Shown: positions 16,758-26,237, counted from the stretch's first letter. The stretch is 64,000 bases of DNA from Pseudorhodoferax sp965279475 (GCA_965279475.1 CBDIIA010000003.1:992001-1056000), one strand, 5' to 3'. Numbers and translations are program-made. Notes: a model not told the origin generated them from the letters alone.

Positions 16758-17954
16758 TCAATTCCCGAAGGCGGCAATACCGGTCTGCGCGCGACCCAGG
16801 ATCAGCGCGTGGATGTCATGCGTGCCCTCGTAGGTGTTCACCACTTCGAGGTTCACCAGATGCCGCGCGACGCCGAACTCGTCGGAGATGCCGTTGCCGC
16901 CCAGCATGTCGCGCGCCATCCGGGCGATGTCGAGTGCCTTGCCGCAGGAGTTGCGCTTGATCAGCGAGGTGATCTCGACCGCGGCCGTGCCTTCGTCCTT
17001 CATGTGGCCCAGACGCAGGCAGCCTTGCAGACCCAGGGCGATCTCGGTCTGCATGTCGGCCAGCTTCTTCTGGATCAGCTGGTTGGCAGCCAGCGGGCGG
17101 CCGAACTGCTTGCGGTCGAGCGTGTACTGGCGCGCCTTGTGCCAGCAGTCTTCGGCCGCCCCCAGTGCGCCCCAGGCAATGCCGTAACGCGCTGAGTTCA
17201 GGCAGGTGAACGGCCCCTTCAGGCCCTGCACTTCGGGGAAGGCGTTTTCTTCGGGGCAGAACACGTCGTCCATCACGATCTCGCCGGTGATCGATGCGCG
17301 CAGCCCCACCTTGCCGTGGATTGCCGGGGCGCTCAGGCCCTTCATGCCCTTCTCGAGCACGAAGCCGCGGATCGGGCCGACGTTGCCGGCGGTGTCGACT
17401 TCCTTGGCCCAGACCACGAACACATCGGCGATCGGGCTGTTGGAGATCCACATCTTGCTGCCCTTGAGCTTGTAGCCGCCGGCGGTCTTGATGGCGCGCG
17501 TGGCCATCGATCCAGGGTCGGAGCCGTGGTCGGGTTCGGTCAGGCCGAAACAGCCGATCCATTCTCCGGTCGCGAGCTTGGGCAGGTACTTCTGCTTCTG
17601 CGCCTGGGTGCCGAACTCGTTGATCGGCACCATCACCAGCGACGACTGCACGCTGGCCATCGAGCGGTAACCCGAGTCCACACGCTCGATTTCACGTGCG
17701 ATGAGGCCGTAGGCCACGTAGTTGAGCCCGGGGCCGCCGTACTCCGGCGCGATGGTGGGCCCCAGCAGGCCGACCTCGCCCATCTCGCGGAAGATCGCGA
17801 CGTCGGTGGTCTGGTTGCGGAAAGCCTCCAGCACCCGCGGGGCGAGCTTGCCCTGGCAATAGGCTGCGGCCGCGTCGCGCACCATGCGTTCGTCGTCGGT
17901 GAGCTGCTGGTCCAGCAGGAAGGGGTCTTGCCATTGAAAGCGTGCGTTGGCCAT
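16758..17954 (-). CDS. gcdH: Glutaryl-CoA dehydrogenase
   Basis: 398 residues of acyl-CoA dehydrogenase fold. GcdH oxidises and decarboxylates glutaryl-CoA to crotonyl-CoA with FAD. Family-specific features are FGLTEPDHGSDPGSM, KGSKMWISNSPIADVFVVWA, and the C-terminal NTYEGTHDIHALILGRA carrying the catalytic Glu. The ATG at 17954 is preceded by AGGAGA, giving MANARFQWQDPFLLDQQL; an open extension to 18143 is not conserved in type. It is first of the gcdH-CoA transferase pair and divergent from a LysR gene. Confidence 0.94.
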   Translation of the reverse strand: MANARFQWQDPFLLDQQLTDDERMVRDAAAAYCQGKLAPRVLEAFRNQTTDVAIFREMGEVGLLGPTIAPEYGGPGLNYVAYGLIAREIERVDSGYRSMASVQSSLVMVPINEFGTQAQKQKYLPKLATGEWIGCFGLTEPDHGSDPGSMATRAIKTAGGYKLKGSKMWISNSPIADVFVVWAKEVDTAGNVGPIRGFVLEKGMKGLSAPAIHGKVGLRASITGEIVMDDVFCPEENAFPEVQGLKGPFTCLNSARYGIAWGALGAAEDCWHKARQYTLDRKQFGRPLAANQLIQKKLADMQTEIALGLQGCLRLGHMKDEGTAAVEITSLIKRNSCGKALDIARMARDMLGGNGISDEFGVARHLVNLEVVNTYEGTHDIHALILGRAQTGIAAFGN

Positions 17955-18120
17955 GGGGTCTCCTGAAGCGGTGGCGGGGAAAGAGGAAAACCGGCCATCG
18001 TAGCCCACGGGCGTGCCGGCCGGCAAACGAGACTTCTGCATGGAGATATGCGCTATCGTATTGACTGAACCCGAATCCACCGTAACAGTTGGCGAGTGAC
18101 ATGCTCGAACAAGGAATATC

Positions 18121-19038
18121 TTGAGGCGAAAGATCCCGTCCACGCAGGCCCTGGTGTGCTTCGAGGCGGCAGCGCGCCACGAGAGCTACACCCGCGCCGG
18201 CCAGGAACTGGCGCTGACGCAGGGTGCCGTGTCGCGCCAGATCACCGCGCTCGAGTCCTTCCTGGGCGTGGTGCTGTTCCGGCGCACGCGCCATGGCGTG
18301 GCCCTGACCGAGAGCGGCATCGACTACGCGCGCCAGATCGCCCGCAGGCTCGAAAGCCTGGAGCTGGACACGCTGAACGTGATGTCGCGCCAGGCCGCGG
18401 GCGGCTCGATCGCGCTGGCCGCCGTGGCCACGTTCGCGACACGCTGGCTGATCCCACGCCTGGCCGACCTGGCCCAGAGGCACCCCGAGATCATCGTCAA
18501 CATCGAGACACGCACGCGGCCGTTCCTGTTCGGCGACCACGCGTTCGACGCGGCCCTGTACGCCGGCACCGCCGAGCAGGTGCTGAACTGGCCGGGCACC
18601 AGCGCGGTGGCGCTGATGAGCGAAGAGGTCGTGCCGGTCTGCAGCGCGCGGCTGCTGGGCCGGCGCACCCGGCTGTCGCCCCGGGAGATTGCCGAACTGC
18701 CGTTGCTGCAGCAGAGTACGCGTCCCGATGCCTGGCGCCAGTGGTTTGAGGCGATGGACGTGGTCGCGCGCCAGCCGCTGGCCGGCCCGCGCTACGAGCT
18801 GTTCTCGATGCTGGCAACCGCCGCATCGCACGGGCTGGGCGTGGCATTGATTCCCCGCATGCTGGTCGAGGACGACCTGGCACGCGGCGACTTGGTCGTC
18901 GCCTGCGATCGGCCGCTCAAGGCCGGGCGCGGCTACTACCTGGTGACGCCCACGCGGCGCGATCCTTCGCCGGCGCTGGCCACGTTCCAGGCCTGGCTGA
19001 TCGCGCGGGCGGTGGAAGACGCCAACGTCGCGCGCTGA
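18121..19038 (+). CDS. LysR-family regulator, probable activator of gcdH operon
   Basis: 305 residues from a TTG at 18121 with AAGGA eight bases upstream. The winged helix-turn-helix is N-terminal (FEAAARHESYTRAGQELALTQGAVSRQITALE), followed by a LysR substrate-binding domain. It faces gcdH across 166 bases (17955-18120), the usual layout for a LysR regulator that controls its divergent neighbour. The intergenic stretch ATGCGCTATCGTAT is a weak dyad that could be part of its site. The regulator next to gcdH is called GcdR in other betaproteobacteria; the effector would then be glutarate or glutaryl-CoA (inference). Confidence 0.88.
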   Translation: MRRKIPSTQALVCFEAAARHESYTRAGQELALTQGAVSRQITALESFLGVVLFRRTRHGVALTESGIDYARQIARRLESLELDTLNVMSRQAAGGSIALAAVATFATRWLIPRLADLAQRHPEIIVNIETRTRPFLFGDHAFDAALYAGTAEQVLNWPGTSAVALMSEEVVPVCSARLLGRRTRLSPREIAELPLLQQSTRPDAWRQWFEAMDVVARQPLAGPRYELFSMLATAASHGLGVALIPRMLVEDDLARGDLVVACDRPLKAGRGYYLVTPTRRDPSPALATFQAWLIARAVEDANVAR

Positions 19039-19051
19039 AACGCCGCGGTCG

Positions 19052-19861
19052 TCACATCGCCCGGAACAGATGGGCGTACAGGCGGCTCACGGCCAGCCTG
19101 TCGGCGCGCCCTTTGAGCCGGAGCGACAGTTTGCCGCTGTCGTCGCGCTCCACCGCGTCGATCGCCGCGGCCTGCACGACGGTGCCGCGGTGCACCTGCC
19201 AGAAGGCGCCCGCATCGAGTTGCGGCAATAACTCCTTCAGCGGCGTGCGGATCAGGTATTCGTGGTCGGCGGTGAGCACCCGCACGTATTTGTCGGCGGC
19301 CTCGAAGTACAGCACCTGCTCGATCGGCACCAGGTGGATGCTGTTGCCCACGCTGGCCTGGATCACACGCAGCGCAGCCGCGCCGGCCACTTGGGACGCT
19401 CCCGCTGCGCCGTGGCCGCCGATCAACTGGCGCAGCTGCGCCAGCGTGCGTTCCATGTCGGGCGCGTCGGGCGTGCGCGTCTGCAGCAGCGCCTTCAGGC
19501 GGGCGACGGTCTTCTCCAGGCGCGCGGGTTGCACGGGCTTCACGACATAGTCGACCGCCTGCGCCTCGAACGCCTGCAACGCGTACTGGTCGTAGGCGGT
19601 CACGAAGACGAGCGCGGGGAAAGGCCGGGCGGACGTCCAGCTGTCGGCCAATGCCGCCGCGGCCTCCAGCCCGCTCATGCCGGGCATGCGGATGTCGAGG
19701 AACAGCAGGTCCGGCTCGAGCACCAGGGCCTGGTCGACCGCCGACTGGCCGTCGCCAACCGTGCCGACGATGACCAGGTCGGGCCAGGCGCGGGCCAATT
19801 CGGCCTGCAGGCCCATCGCCAGCAAGGGCTCGTCTTCGGCGATCAGGGCTTTGGTGGGCAT
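19052..19861 (-). CDS. LytTR-family response regulator
   Basis: 269 residues. The receiver domain is N-terminal with acidic E9/D10, phospho-acceptor Asp56 (LLFLDIRMPGMSG), Thr in FVTAYDQYAL and Lys in VDYVVKPVQPARL. The C-terminal LytTR DNA-binding domain starts near residue 165 (IHLVPIEQVLYFEAADKYVR, FWQVHRGTVVQ). It partners with the LytS-type kinase gene on the same strand. That gene is upstream, but 278 bases separate them, which is unusual for this pair. The start ATG at 19861 lacks a strong ribosome site. Confidence 0.9.
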   Translation of the reverse strand: MPTKALIAEDEPLLAMGLQAELARAWPDLVIVGTVGDGQSAVDQALVLEPDLLFLDIRMPGMSGLEAAAALADSWTSARPFPALVFVTAYDQYALQAFEAQAVDYVVKPVQPARLEKTVARLKALLQTRTPDAPDMERTLAQLRQLIGGHGAAGASQVAGAAALRVIQASVGNSIHLVPIEQVLYFEAADKYVRVLTADHEYLIRTPLKELLPQLDAGAFWQVHRGTVVQAAAIDAVERDDSGKLSLRLKGRADRLAVSRLYAHLFRAM

Positions 19862-19933
19862 GCGGTTGTTCCAGGGCGGTGTGGCAGGTGGCGATCGGGC
19901 GAACGAGAACGCCTGGCAGGTCTGTCGGCTTTA

Positions 19934-19951
19934 TTTACATCAATTTGTAAA
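19934..19951. promoter_or_regulatory. Perfect dyad TTTACA-N6-TGTAAA
   Basis: TTTACA-TCAATT-TGTAAA is a perfect 6-bp inverted repeat in the AT-rich region between the LytTR regulator and the kinase. It lies about 80 bases upstream of the regulator's ATG on the minus strand and about 100 bases upstream of the sigma-54-like element on the plus strand. It could be an operator or activator site for either direction; no known box is recognised. Confidence 0.4.
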
Positions 19952-19960
19952 AACTGGTGA

Positions 19961-19982
19961 AATTGCCAAAAACTTGGCAATT
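19961..19982. promoter_or_regulatory. Perfect 9-bp dyad, possible enhancer-binding site
   Basis: AATTGCCAA-AAAC-TTGGCAATT is a perfect 9-bp inverted repeat with a four-base spacer. Its centre is about 87 bases upstream of the start predicted from the sigma-54-like element at 20033-20047, a normal distance for a bacterial enhancer-binding protein site. It could also form an RNA hairpin, but no T run follows, so a terminator is unlikely. Confidence 0.5.
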
Positions 19983-20032
19983 CAATTCATCAAGTCATTG
20001 ATTTGAATGAGATTTTTGCTTGCCAGATTGCT

Positions 20033-20047
20033 TGGCCCGGAGTTTGC
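20033..20047 (+). promoter_or_regulatory. Candidate sigma-54 promoter in the lytTR/lytS intergenic region
   Basis: TGGCCCGGAGTTTGC, followed by TTTT, has the GG-N10-GC spacing with TGGC and TTGC intact. It closely resembles the element before the PEP-CTERM gene (TGGCC-N6-TTTGCTTT in both). The predicted transcription start is at about 20059, one base before the ATG of a 21-codon ORF. Such a transcript would run into the 3' end of the kinase gene in the antisense direction. Confidence 0.45.
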
Positions 20048-20059
20048 TTTTCAGGCCAC

Positions 20060-20125
20060 ATGACCGAGTTGTTCATCCTTTTCTACGTGATCGTCATTTT
20101 TATCGGGATGAGCGCCATTCCCTGA
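20060..20125 (+). CDS. Possible 21-residue hydrophobic microprotein
   Basis: An ATG-to-TGA frame of 22 codons starting MTELFILFYVIVIFIG and ending MSAIP. Nearly all central residues are Phe, Ile, Val, Leu or Tyr, so it could make one short membrane helix. There is no clear Shine-Dalgarno at normal distance, and the candidate sigma-54 promoter predicts a start almost on the ATG, so translation would be leaderless. A short hydrophobic frame in AT-rich DNA can arise by chance. I list it because of its position relative to the promoter, not because of homology. Confidence 0.3.
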   Translation: MTELFILFYVIVIFIGMSAIP

Positions 20126-20139
20126 TGCGACCGCGCTGC

Positions 20140-21231
20140 TCAAGGCCTTAGTGCCGGCAGCACGATGACGCAACAGGTGCCTTCGCCTTCGGCGGAAGGG
20201 CCGATCTCCATCCGCGCGGCCGCCCCGAAGGCTGCCTCCAGGCGTTCACGCACCTGCGCCAGGCCGAAGCCCGTGCCGGGCTCGCCGTGCTGCCGGGCGT
20301 AGGCCTGCCGCGTGGGATCGTCTGTGCCGATGCCGATGCCGATGCCGGTGTCCAGCACGCGCAGCTCCAGCCCGTCCTGTACGCGCCGCGCCTCTACCCG
20401 CAGGCTGGCGCCGCCGAGCTTGGGTTCCACACCGTGGCGGATGCTGTTCTCCACCAGCGGCTGCAGCAGCAGCGTCGGCACCGGCCAGGCCGCCAGGTCT
20501 GCGGGCAGCTCGAGCGTGTAGCGCAGCCGGCTGCCCAGGCGCACGGCCATCAGTTCGAGGTAGTCTCGCAGCCGGTCGAACTCTGCGGACAGCGGGTGCG
20601 TGGTGGCGCGTGATGCGACCAGCGTGGCGCGCAGATAGTCGATGAGCCGGTCGAGCATCTGGGTGGCCTGCGCTGGGTCGGCCCCGATCAGCACCCGCAG
20701 GTTGGCCAGCGTGTTGAACAGCATGTGTGGTTCGAGCTGCGTTTGCAGCAGCTTCAGCCGGGCCTGGGCTGCGTCGCGCTCGGCCACCGCGATCTTGGTC
20801 TGCTGCGCCTTCTGCTTGCCGCGGCTGTGGAAGAAATACACCGCCGCGGTGGCGGCGGCCATGGTGATGACGATCGACGACCGCAGGCGCTTGGGGTCCG
20901 TGCCCGACCACGACCAGGTCGAGCAGCCGCAGTACAGATCGCCGAGCGTGCTGCCGACCAGGAAGCCGATGAAGATGCTGACGATCACCAGCGCGATGCC
21001 GGGCGGGCCGTCCACCCAGTAGTGGCCCGACGGGCGCGGCGTCAGCATTCGGCCGAGGTCGATCAGCAGCCAGGTCGTCATGCCGATGCCCAGCGAATAG
21101 GCGAGCTGGGTGTCCCAGGCCTTGCCCGTCGACAGCGCCAGGCCGGTGGCGATCAGGCCGCAGAAGGTGGCCGTGATCAGGCCGTGCCGCAGCAGCGCGC
21201 TGAAGGAGAATTGAACCGAGGGTGCAGGCAT
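20140..21231 (-). CDS. LytS/YehU-type membrane sensor histidine kinase
   Basis: 363 residues from the ATG at 21231 (MPAPSVQFSFSALLRHGLI). The frame is open to 21279, and neither start has a strong ribosome site. Four hydrophobic segments span roughly residues 12-125, then a coiled linker (KQKAQQTKIAVAERDAAQAR). A His_kinase domain carries the phospho-acceptor His in LEPHMLFNTLANLRVLIGAD, and an HATPase has VENSIRHGVEPKLGG and GTGFGLAQVRERLE. It lacks an extracytoplasmic sensor domain, so the stimulus is probably sensed within the membrane. Its cognate regulator is the LytTR gene at 19052-19861. Confidence 0.9.
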   Translation of the reverse strand: MPAPSVQFSFSALLRHGLITATFCGLIATGLALSTGKAWDTQLAYSLGIGMTTWLLIDLGRMLTPRPSGHYWVDGPPGIALVIVSIFIGFLVGSTLGDLYCGCSTWSWSGTDPKRLRSSIVITMAAATAAVYFFHSRGKQKAQQTKIAVAERDAAQARLKLLQTQLEPHMLFNTLANLRVLIGADPAQATQMLDRLIDYLRATLVASRATTHPLSAEFDRLRDYLELMAVRLGSRLRYTLELPADLAAWPVPTLLLQPLVENSIRHGVEPKLGGASLRVEARRVQDGLELRVLDTGIGIGIGTDDPTRQAYARQHGEPGTGFGLAQVRERLEAAFGAAARMEIGPSAEGEGTCCVIVLPALRP

Positions 21232-21295
21232 GGTCGGATCGGACGGCGGACACGGGCCGAGCCCATTGTGGCCCAGCAAGTGGCTGGTTTCTATC

Positions 21296-21814
21296 TCATG
21301 CGGCGCTCGAGGCTACGCGCTGGCCGCTGCGGTGAACCAGGCGCCACAGCCGCGCGGCACGGCCGGCGAACATGCCGCTGAAGATGCCGTACAGGCAGCC
21401 GACGACGAGCGCGAACTCCGTGTCGTGGGCCAGATCGGGGTGCATGGCCAGGCCGACGCCGACGACGTACTTGGTCGCGAAGATGCCCATCATCAAGGCC
21501 AGTGGCGTCCAGGACCCGGGCAGCGTGAAGCTGCGTGCGGCAGGGTCGTAGTGCGTGCCGGCGGGCGCGGCGATGCCCTGAGCCACGCCGGCCACCAGCA
21601 GCGCGCAGAGCAGCCAGCCAACGATCGGGCCGGGCCGGGCGCCGAAGGCCGACACCGTGCCGTACAGCGACAAAGCCGTCATCCCGAGCGGCATCACCGT
21701 GACGCGGCGCAGGCCGATGGTCGAGGTCACGGCCTGTTTCATGCCGAGCCAGACCAGAAGGGCGAGCAGGGCCCAGACCCATATGGGGGTGTGCGTGATG
21801 ACGAGGTAGAGCAT
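21296..21814 (-). CDS. Small multi-pass membrane protein (DUF6622-like)
   Basis: 172 residues from the ATG at 21814 (MLYLVITHTPIWVWALLALL), with GGA upstream. Four to five hydrophobic segments are visible. The HTPIWVWALLALLVWLGMKQ start recalls a small uncharacterised proteobacterial family annotated DUF6622; that match is from memory. No catalytic motif is seen. It lies 64 bases upstream of the LytS-like kinase on the same strand and could share its transcript. The frame extends well beyond 21814, but that part overlaps the exporter adaptor gene region. Confidence 0.65.
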   Translation of the reverse strand: MLYLVITHTPIWVWALLALLVWLGMKQAVTSTIGLRRVTVMPLGMTALSLYGTVSAFGARPGPIVGWLLCALLVAGVAQGIAAPAGTHYDPAARSFTLPGSWTPLALMMGIFATKYVVGVGLAMHPDLAHDTEFALVVGCLYGIFSGMFAGRAARLWRLVHRSGQRVASSAA

Positions 21815-21989
21815 GGTGGAGTCCTTCGGCGGTGGTGAAAATGAGGTCGATGGGCTGCACTGTGCCGCCGGGTGCTGCCGCCCGCCAGCGCCGCGCGACG
21901 AACAGCGCCCTGGGCGGCGCGAAATGCAGCCCCGGCGCGCGAGTGGCGGCCTGCCGCAAGGGCTTTGCCGGCTTTCTACAATGCGCCGC

Positions 21990-23354
21990 ATGACCAGGAC
22001 TCCCGTGATCACGTTGGCCGTCGCCCTGGCCCTGGCAGGCGCCGGAGCCTGGTGGTGGAACCAGCGCGAGACGGTCGATGGTGCCCAGTACCGCACCGCC
22101 CGCATCGACCGCGGCCCGTTGCAGGCGACCGTGGCCGCCAGCGGCGCCGTCAATCCGGTGACGCAGGTGTCGGTCGGTACCCAGGTGTCGGGTCAGGTGA
22201 AGGACCTCTACGTCGACTTCAACTCCGAGGTCAAGGCCGGCCAGCTGATCGCGATCATCGACCCCGAGACCTTCGAATACAAGGTACGCCAGGCGCAGGC
22301 CGATGTCGACGCGGCCACCAGCGCGGTGGCGACGGCGCGCGCCACCGTGGCCGCCAGCCAGGCCGCCGTGTCCCGCGCCCGGGTCGACCTGCAGGAGGCC
22401 AGGCGCGACCAGGACCGCAAGGCCAGCCTGGTCGAAAAGCAGTTCATCGCGCAGAGCGAGGTCGACCGTGCCAGCGCGCTGGTCAACACCAATGCCGAAG
22501 CGCTGAAGGCGACCGAGGCGCAGCTCGGCGTGACGGTGGCGCAGGTCACCAGCGCCGAGGCCAACGTCGCGCAGCGCGAGGCCGCCCTGGCGCAGGCGCG
22601 CGTCGATCTGGCGCGCACGCGCATCACCTCGCCGGTCAGCGGCATCGTCATCAAGCGGGCGGTCGAGCGCGGCCAGACCGTCGCCGCCAGCCTGCAGGCG
22701 CCGGAGCTGTTCGTCATCGCCCAGAACCTGCGCGACATGCAGGTCGAGGCCAGCATCGACGAGGCCGACGTGGGCCGCATCAAGACCGGCCAGAAGGCCA
22801 GCTTCACGGTCGACGCGTTTCCGGGCGTCAACTTCGAGGGCAAGGTCCGGCAGGTGCGCAAGTCGGCGCTGAACGTCAACAGTGTCGTCACCTACGTGGC
22901 GGTGATCGGCTTCTCGAACAGCGAAGGCCGGCTGCTGCCGGGCATGACGGCCAACGTGCGGGTCGTCACCGACGCGCGCGACGACGTGCTGCGGGTACCC
23001 AACGCCGCATTGCGGGTGCGCCTGCCCGCTGGCGACAGCGCCGCCGCGGCCGCGCGCAAGCCACCGCAGGCCCCGGCCGATGTCGCCGTGGCGGCCAACG
23101 GCGGCAATGCCGGCAATGGGAGCCCTGGCGCGGTGGCCTCCAAGTCCGGGGCGGCGGAACGCGGTGTGTCCGGCCGCCTGTACACGCTCGACGCGCAAGG
23201 CCGGCCGCAGCTGGTGCCGGTGCGCATCGGCATCAGCGACGGCACGCAGAGCGAATTGCTGGCCGCAGGCGACGGCGCCGCCGTGGCCGAAGGCGACAAC
23301 GTCGTGACCGCGGTCACGTCGAGCGGCCCGGCGCGGCCCCGCCTGCCGTTCTGA
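21990..23354 (+). CDS. MacA-like periplasmic adaptor of an ABC exporter
   Basis: 454 residues. One N-terminal membrane anchor (VITLAVALALAGAGAWWW), a biotinyl-lipoyl-like half (VSVGTQVSGQVKDLYVDFNSEVKAGQLIA), a long coiled-coil hairpin (residues about 95-200, Ala/Gln/Arg-rich), then the beta-barrel and membrane-proximal domains (TRITSPVSGIVIKRAVERG). The C-terminal third has a low-complexity Ala/Gly/Pro insert near residue 370. An in-frame ATG exists at 21981, but TACAAT just before it looks like a -10 box, so I use 21990. It forms an operon with the ATPase and permease that follow: a tripartite macrolide/peptide-type efflux pump using a TolC-type channel encoded elsewhere. Confidence 0.9.
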   Translation: MTRTPVITLAVALALAGAGAWWWNQRETVDGAQYRTARIDRGPLQATVAASGAVNPVTQVSVGTQVSGQVKDLYVDFNSEVKAGQLIAIIDPETFEYKVRQAQADVDAATSAVATARATVAASQAAVSRARVDLQEARRDQDRKASLVEKQFIAQSEVDRASALVNTNAEALKATEAQLGVTVAQVTSAEANVAQREAALAQARVDLARTRITSPVSGIVIKRAVERGQTVAASLQAPELFVIAQNLRDMQVEASIDEADVGRIKTGQKASFTVDAFPGVNFEGKVRQVRKSALNVNSVVTYVAVIGFSNSEGRLLPGMTANVRVVTDARDDVLRVPNAALRVRLPAGDSAAAAARKPPQAPADVAVAANGGNAGNGSPGAVASKSGAAERGVSGRLYTLDAQGRPQLVPVRIGISDGTQSELLAAGDGAAVAEGDNVVTAVTSSGPARPRLPF

Positions 23355-23376
23355 GCGCGCGACGCCTGCCTCGACG

Positions 23377-24135
23377 ATGGCGCTGATCGAAGCCCGCGAC
23401 CTGCGCAAGCGCTACGTGATGGGCACGCCGGCCCAGCGCGCCGCCGGTGGCGGGCAGACGGTGCACGCGCTGCGGGGCGTGTCGCTGTCGATCGACGAGG
23501 GCGAGTTCGTCGCGATCATGGGCACGTCGGGTTCGGGCAAGTCGACCCTGATGAACATCCTGGGCTGCCTCGACCAGCCCAGCGAGGGCAGCTACCACCT
23601 CGGCGGCGAAGCCGTGCACGCGATGCCGCCCGACCGGCTGGCCGCGGTGCGCAACCGGCGCATCGGCTTCGTGTTCCAGCAATTCAACCTGCTGCCGCGC
23701 ACCAGCGCGGTCGAGAACGTCGAGCTGCCGCTGGTGTATGCCGGCGGGCTGACGGCGGCGCAGCGCCGGGTGCGTGCGCTGGCGGCGCTCGACAAGGTCG
23801 GGCTCGCGGAGCGCAGCGGCCACACGCCGGCCGAGCTGTCGGGCGGCCAGCAACAGCGCGTGGCGATCGCCCGGGCGCTGGTCAACGCGCCGCAGCTGGT
23901 GCTGGCCGACGAACCCACCGGCGCGCTCGACAGCCAGACCAGCGAAGAGATCATGCAGTTGCTGACCACGCTGAACCGCCAGGGCCAGACCGTCGTGCTG
24001 GTGACGCACGAGGCCGACGTGGCCGCCTGGGCGCACCGCCGCCTGGTGTTCCGCGACGGCCTGGTGGTGCTCGACGAACGGCTGCCGCCGCGCGCAGCCG
24101 CCTTGCACGCCACGCAGGGGGAGGCCACGCCATGA
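23377..24135 (+). CDS. MacB/LolD-type ABC exporter ATPase
   Basis: 252 residues with Walker A GTSGSGKST, Q-loop FQQFNLLPRTSAVENV, signature LSGGQQQRVAIARALV, Walker B LVLADEPTGALD and switch His in LVTHEADVAAW. In E. coli MacB the ATPase and permease are fused; here they are separate genes. It starts 22 bases after the adaptor. Its TGA overlaps the ATG of a short linker ORF (ATGA) that carries translation to the permease. Confidence 0.95.
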   Translation: MALIEARDLRKRYVMGTPAQRAAGGGQTVHALRGVSLSIDEGEFVAIMGTSGSGKSTLMNILGCLDQPSEGSYHLGGEAVHAMPPDRLAAVRNRRIGFVFQQFNLLPRTSAVENVELPLVYAGGLTAAQRRVRALAALDKVGLAERSGHTPAELSGGQQQRVAIARALVNAPQLVLADEPTGALDSQTSEEIMQLLTTLNRQGQTVVLVTHEADVAAWAHRRLVFRDGLVVLDERLPPRAAALHATQGEATP

Positions 24136-24265
24136 GCGCAGCGCTCGGCCGCCCGAAGCAAGCTCGCCCCGAAGCGCGTAGCGCGGAGGGTAGTTCAGCA
24201 AGCCCAGCGCTCGGCCGCCCGGAGCAAGCTCGCCCCCGGAGTGCTTCGGCACGGAGGGTCGTCCA

Positions 24266-24269
<4 letters not shown>
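24132..24269 (+). CDS. 45-codon repeat-derived linker ORF between ATPase and permease
   Basis: An exact ATG-to-TGA frame, starting MSAALGRPKQARPEARSAEG and ending ARRVVQ. It overlaps the ATPase stop by ATGA and the permease GTG start by GTGA. It is made of the two units of a 66-bp tandem repeat, so its N- and middle parts restate ALGRP(K/E)QARP. The peptide is Ala/Arg/Ser-rich with no known domain and may have no function itself. The tight overlaps suggest it keeps ribosomes moving from ATPase to permease. Confidence 0.4.

Positions 24270-24270
<1 letters not shown>
24140..24270 (+). repeat. Two-copy 66-bp tandem repeat carrying ribosome-binding sites
   Basis: Unit 1 begins at 24140 and unit 2 at 24206, both with AGCGCTCGGCCGCCCG followed by (A/G)AGCAAGCTCGCCCC. 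Each unit has a GGAGGGT near its 3' end (24185 and 24253); the second sits seven bases before the permease GTG. Unit 2 has two extra bases before its GGAGGG. The pattern resembles short intergenic repeats I associate with Burkholderiales gene boundaries (from memory). No other copy was noticed in this window. Confidence 0.75.
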
Positions 24271-25495
<1,225 letters not shown>

Positions 25496-25511
25496 AAAGA
25501 GACCACAGACC

Positions 25512-26165
25512 ATGACCCGCATCGCCCTGATCCATGCGCTTGCGCATTCCGTCGAGCCGATCAACACCGCGTTCGCACGCGACTGGCCCGAGCTGCAGCG
25601 CATGAACCTGATGGACGACAGCCTGTCGGCCGACCTCGCCGCCAGTGGCCGTGGCCTCGACGACGCGATGCACGAGCGCTTCCAGCGGCTGGCGCAGTAC
25701 TGCATCGACACCGGCGCGCAGGGCATCCTGTTCACCTGCTCGGCGTTCGGCGCCTGCATCGAGGCGGTGGCCCGCCGCCACGCGCCGCTGCCGGTGTTCA
25801 AGCCCAACGAGGCGATGATCGCCGACGCCGTGCGTGCACGCGCCACGCCGCAGGACAAGGTCGGCCTGATCGCGAGCTTCGCGCCGACGTTGGCCTCGAT
25901 GCCGCCGGAGTTTCCGTCCGACGTGCAGCTCGAGACCGCCTATGCCGATGGTGCGATGGACGCGCTGAACCGCGGCGACCTGGCGCTGCACGACACGCTG
26001 GTCGTCGCGCAGGCCAAGGCCTTGCAGGCACGCGGCTGCAAGCTGATTGCACTGTCGCAGTTCAGCATGGCGCGGGCACGCACCGCCTGCGAGCAGGCCA
26101 CGGGCCTGCCGGTGCTGACCACTGTGGACAGCGCCGTGCGCGCGCTGCGGAGCAGCCTGTCGTGA
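25512..26165 (+). CDS. Asp/Glu/hydantoin racemase-superfamily protein
   Basis: 217 residues, starting 16 bases after the permease stop at an ATG (MTRIALIHALAHSVEPINTA). LFTCSAFGACIEAVARR holds one cysteine in the first catalytic position of the Asp/Glu racemase fold. The second conserved Cys is not obvious: SQFSMARARTACEQ replaces the usual loop, though a Cys lies nearby. It could therefore be an isomerase, decarboxylase or lyase of the superfamily rather than a true two-cysteine racemase. The substrate is unknown and nothing links it to the exporter apart from position. Confidence 0.75.
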   Translation: MTRIALIHALAHSVEPINTAFARDWPELQRMNLMDDSLSADLAASGRGLDDAMHERFQRLAQYCIDTGAQGILFTCSAFGACIEAVARRHAPLPVFKPNEAMIADAVRARATPQDKVGLIASFAPTLASMPPEFPSDVQLETAYADGAMDALNRGDLALHDTLVVAQAKALQARGCKLIALSQFSMARARTACEQATGLPVLTTVDSAVRALRSSLS

Positions 26166-26237
26166 GGGTCCAGCAGTCTGTCCTGATGCGGGCCACGTAC
26201 CGGTCGCAACGATAATCGCGGCTCTCACTAGGAGCGC

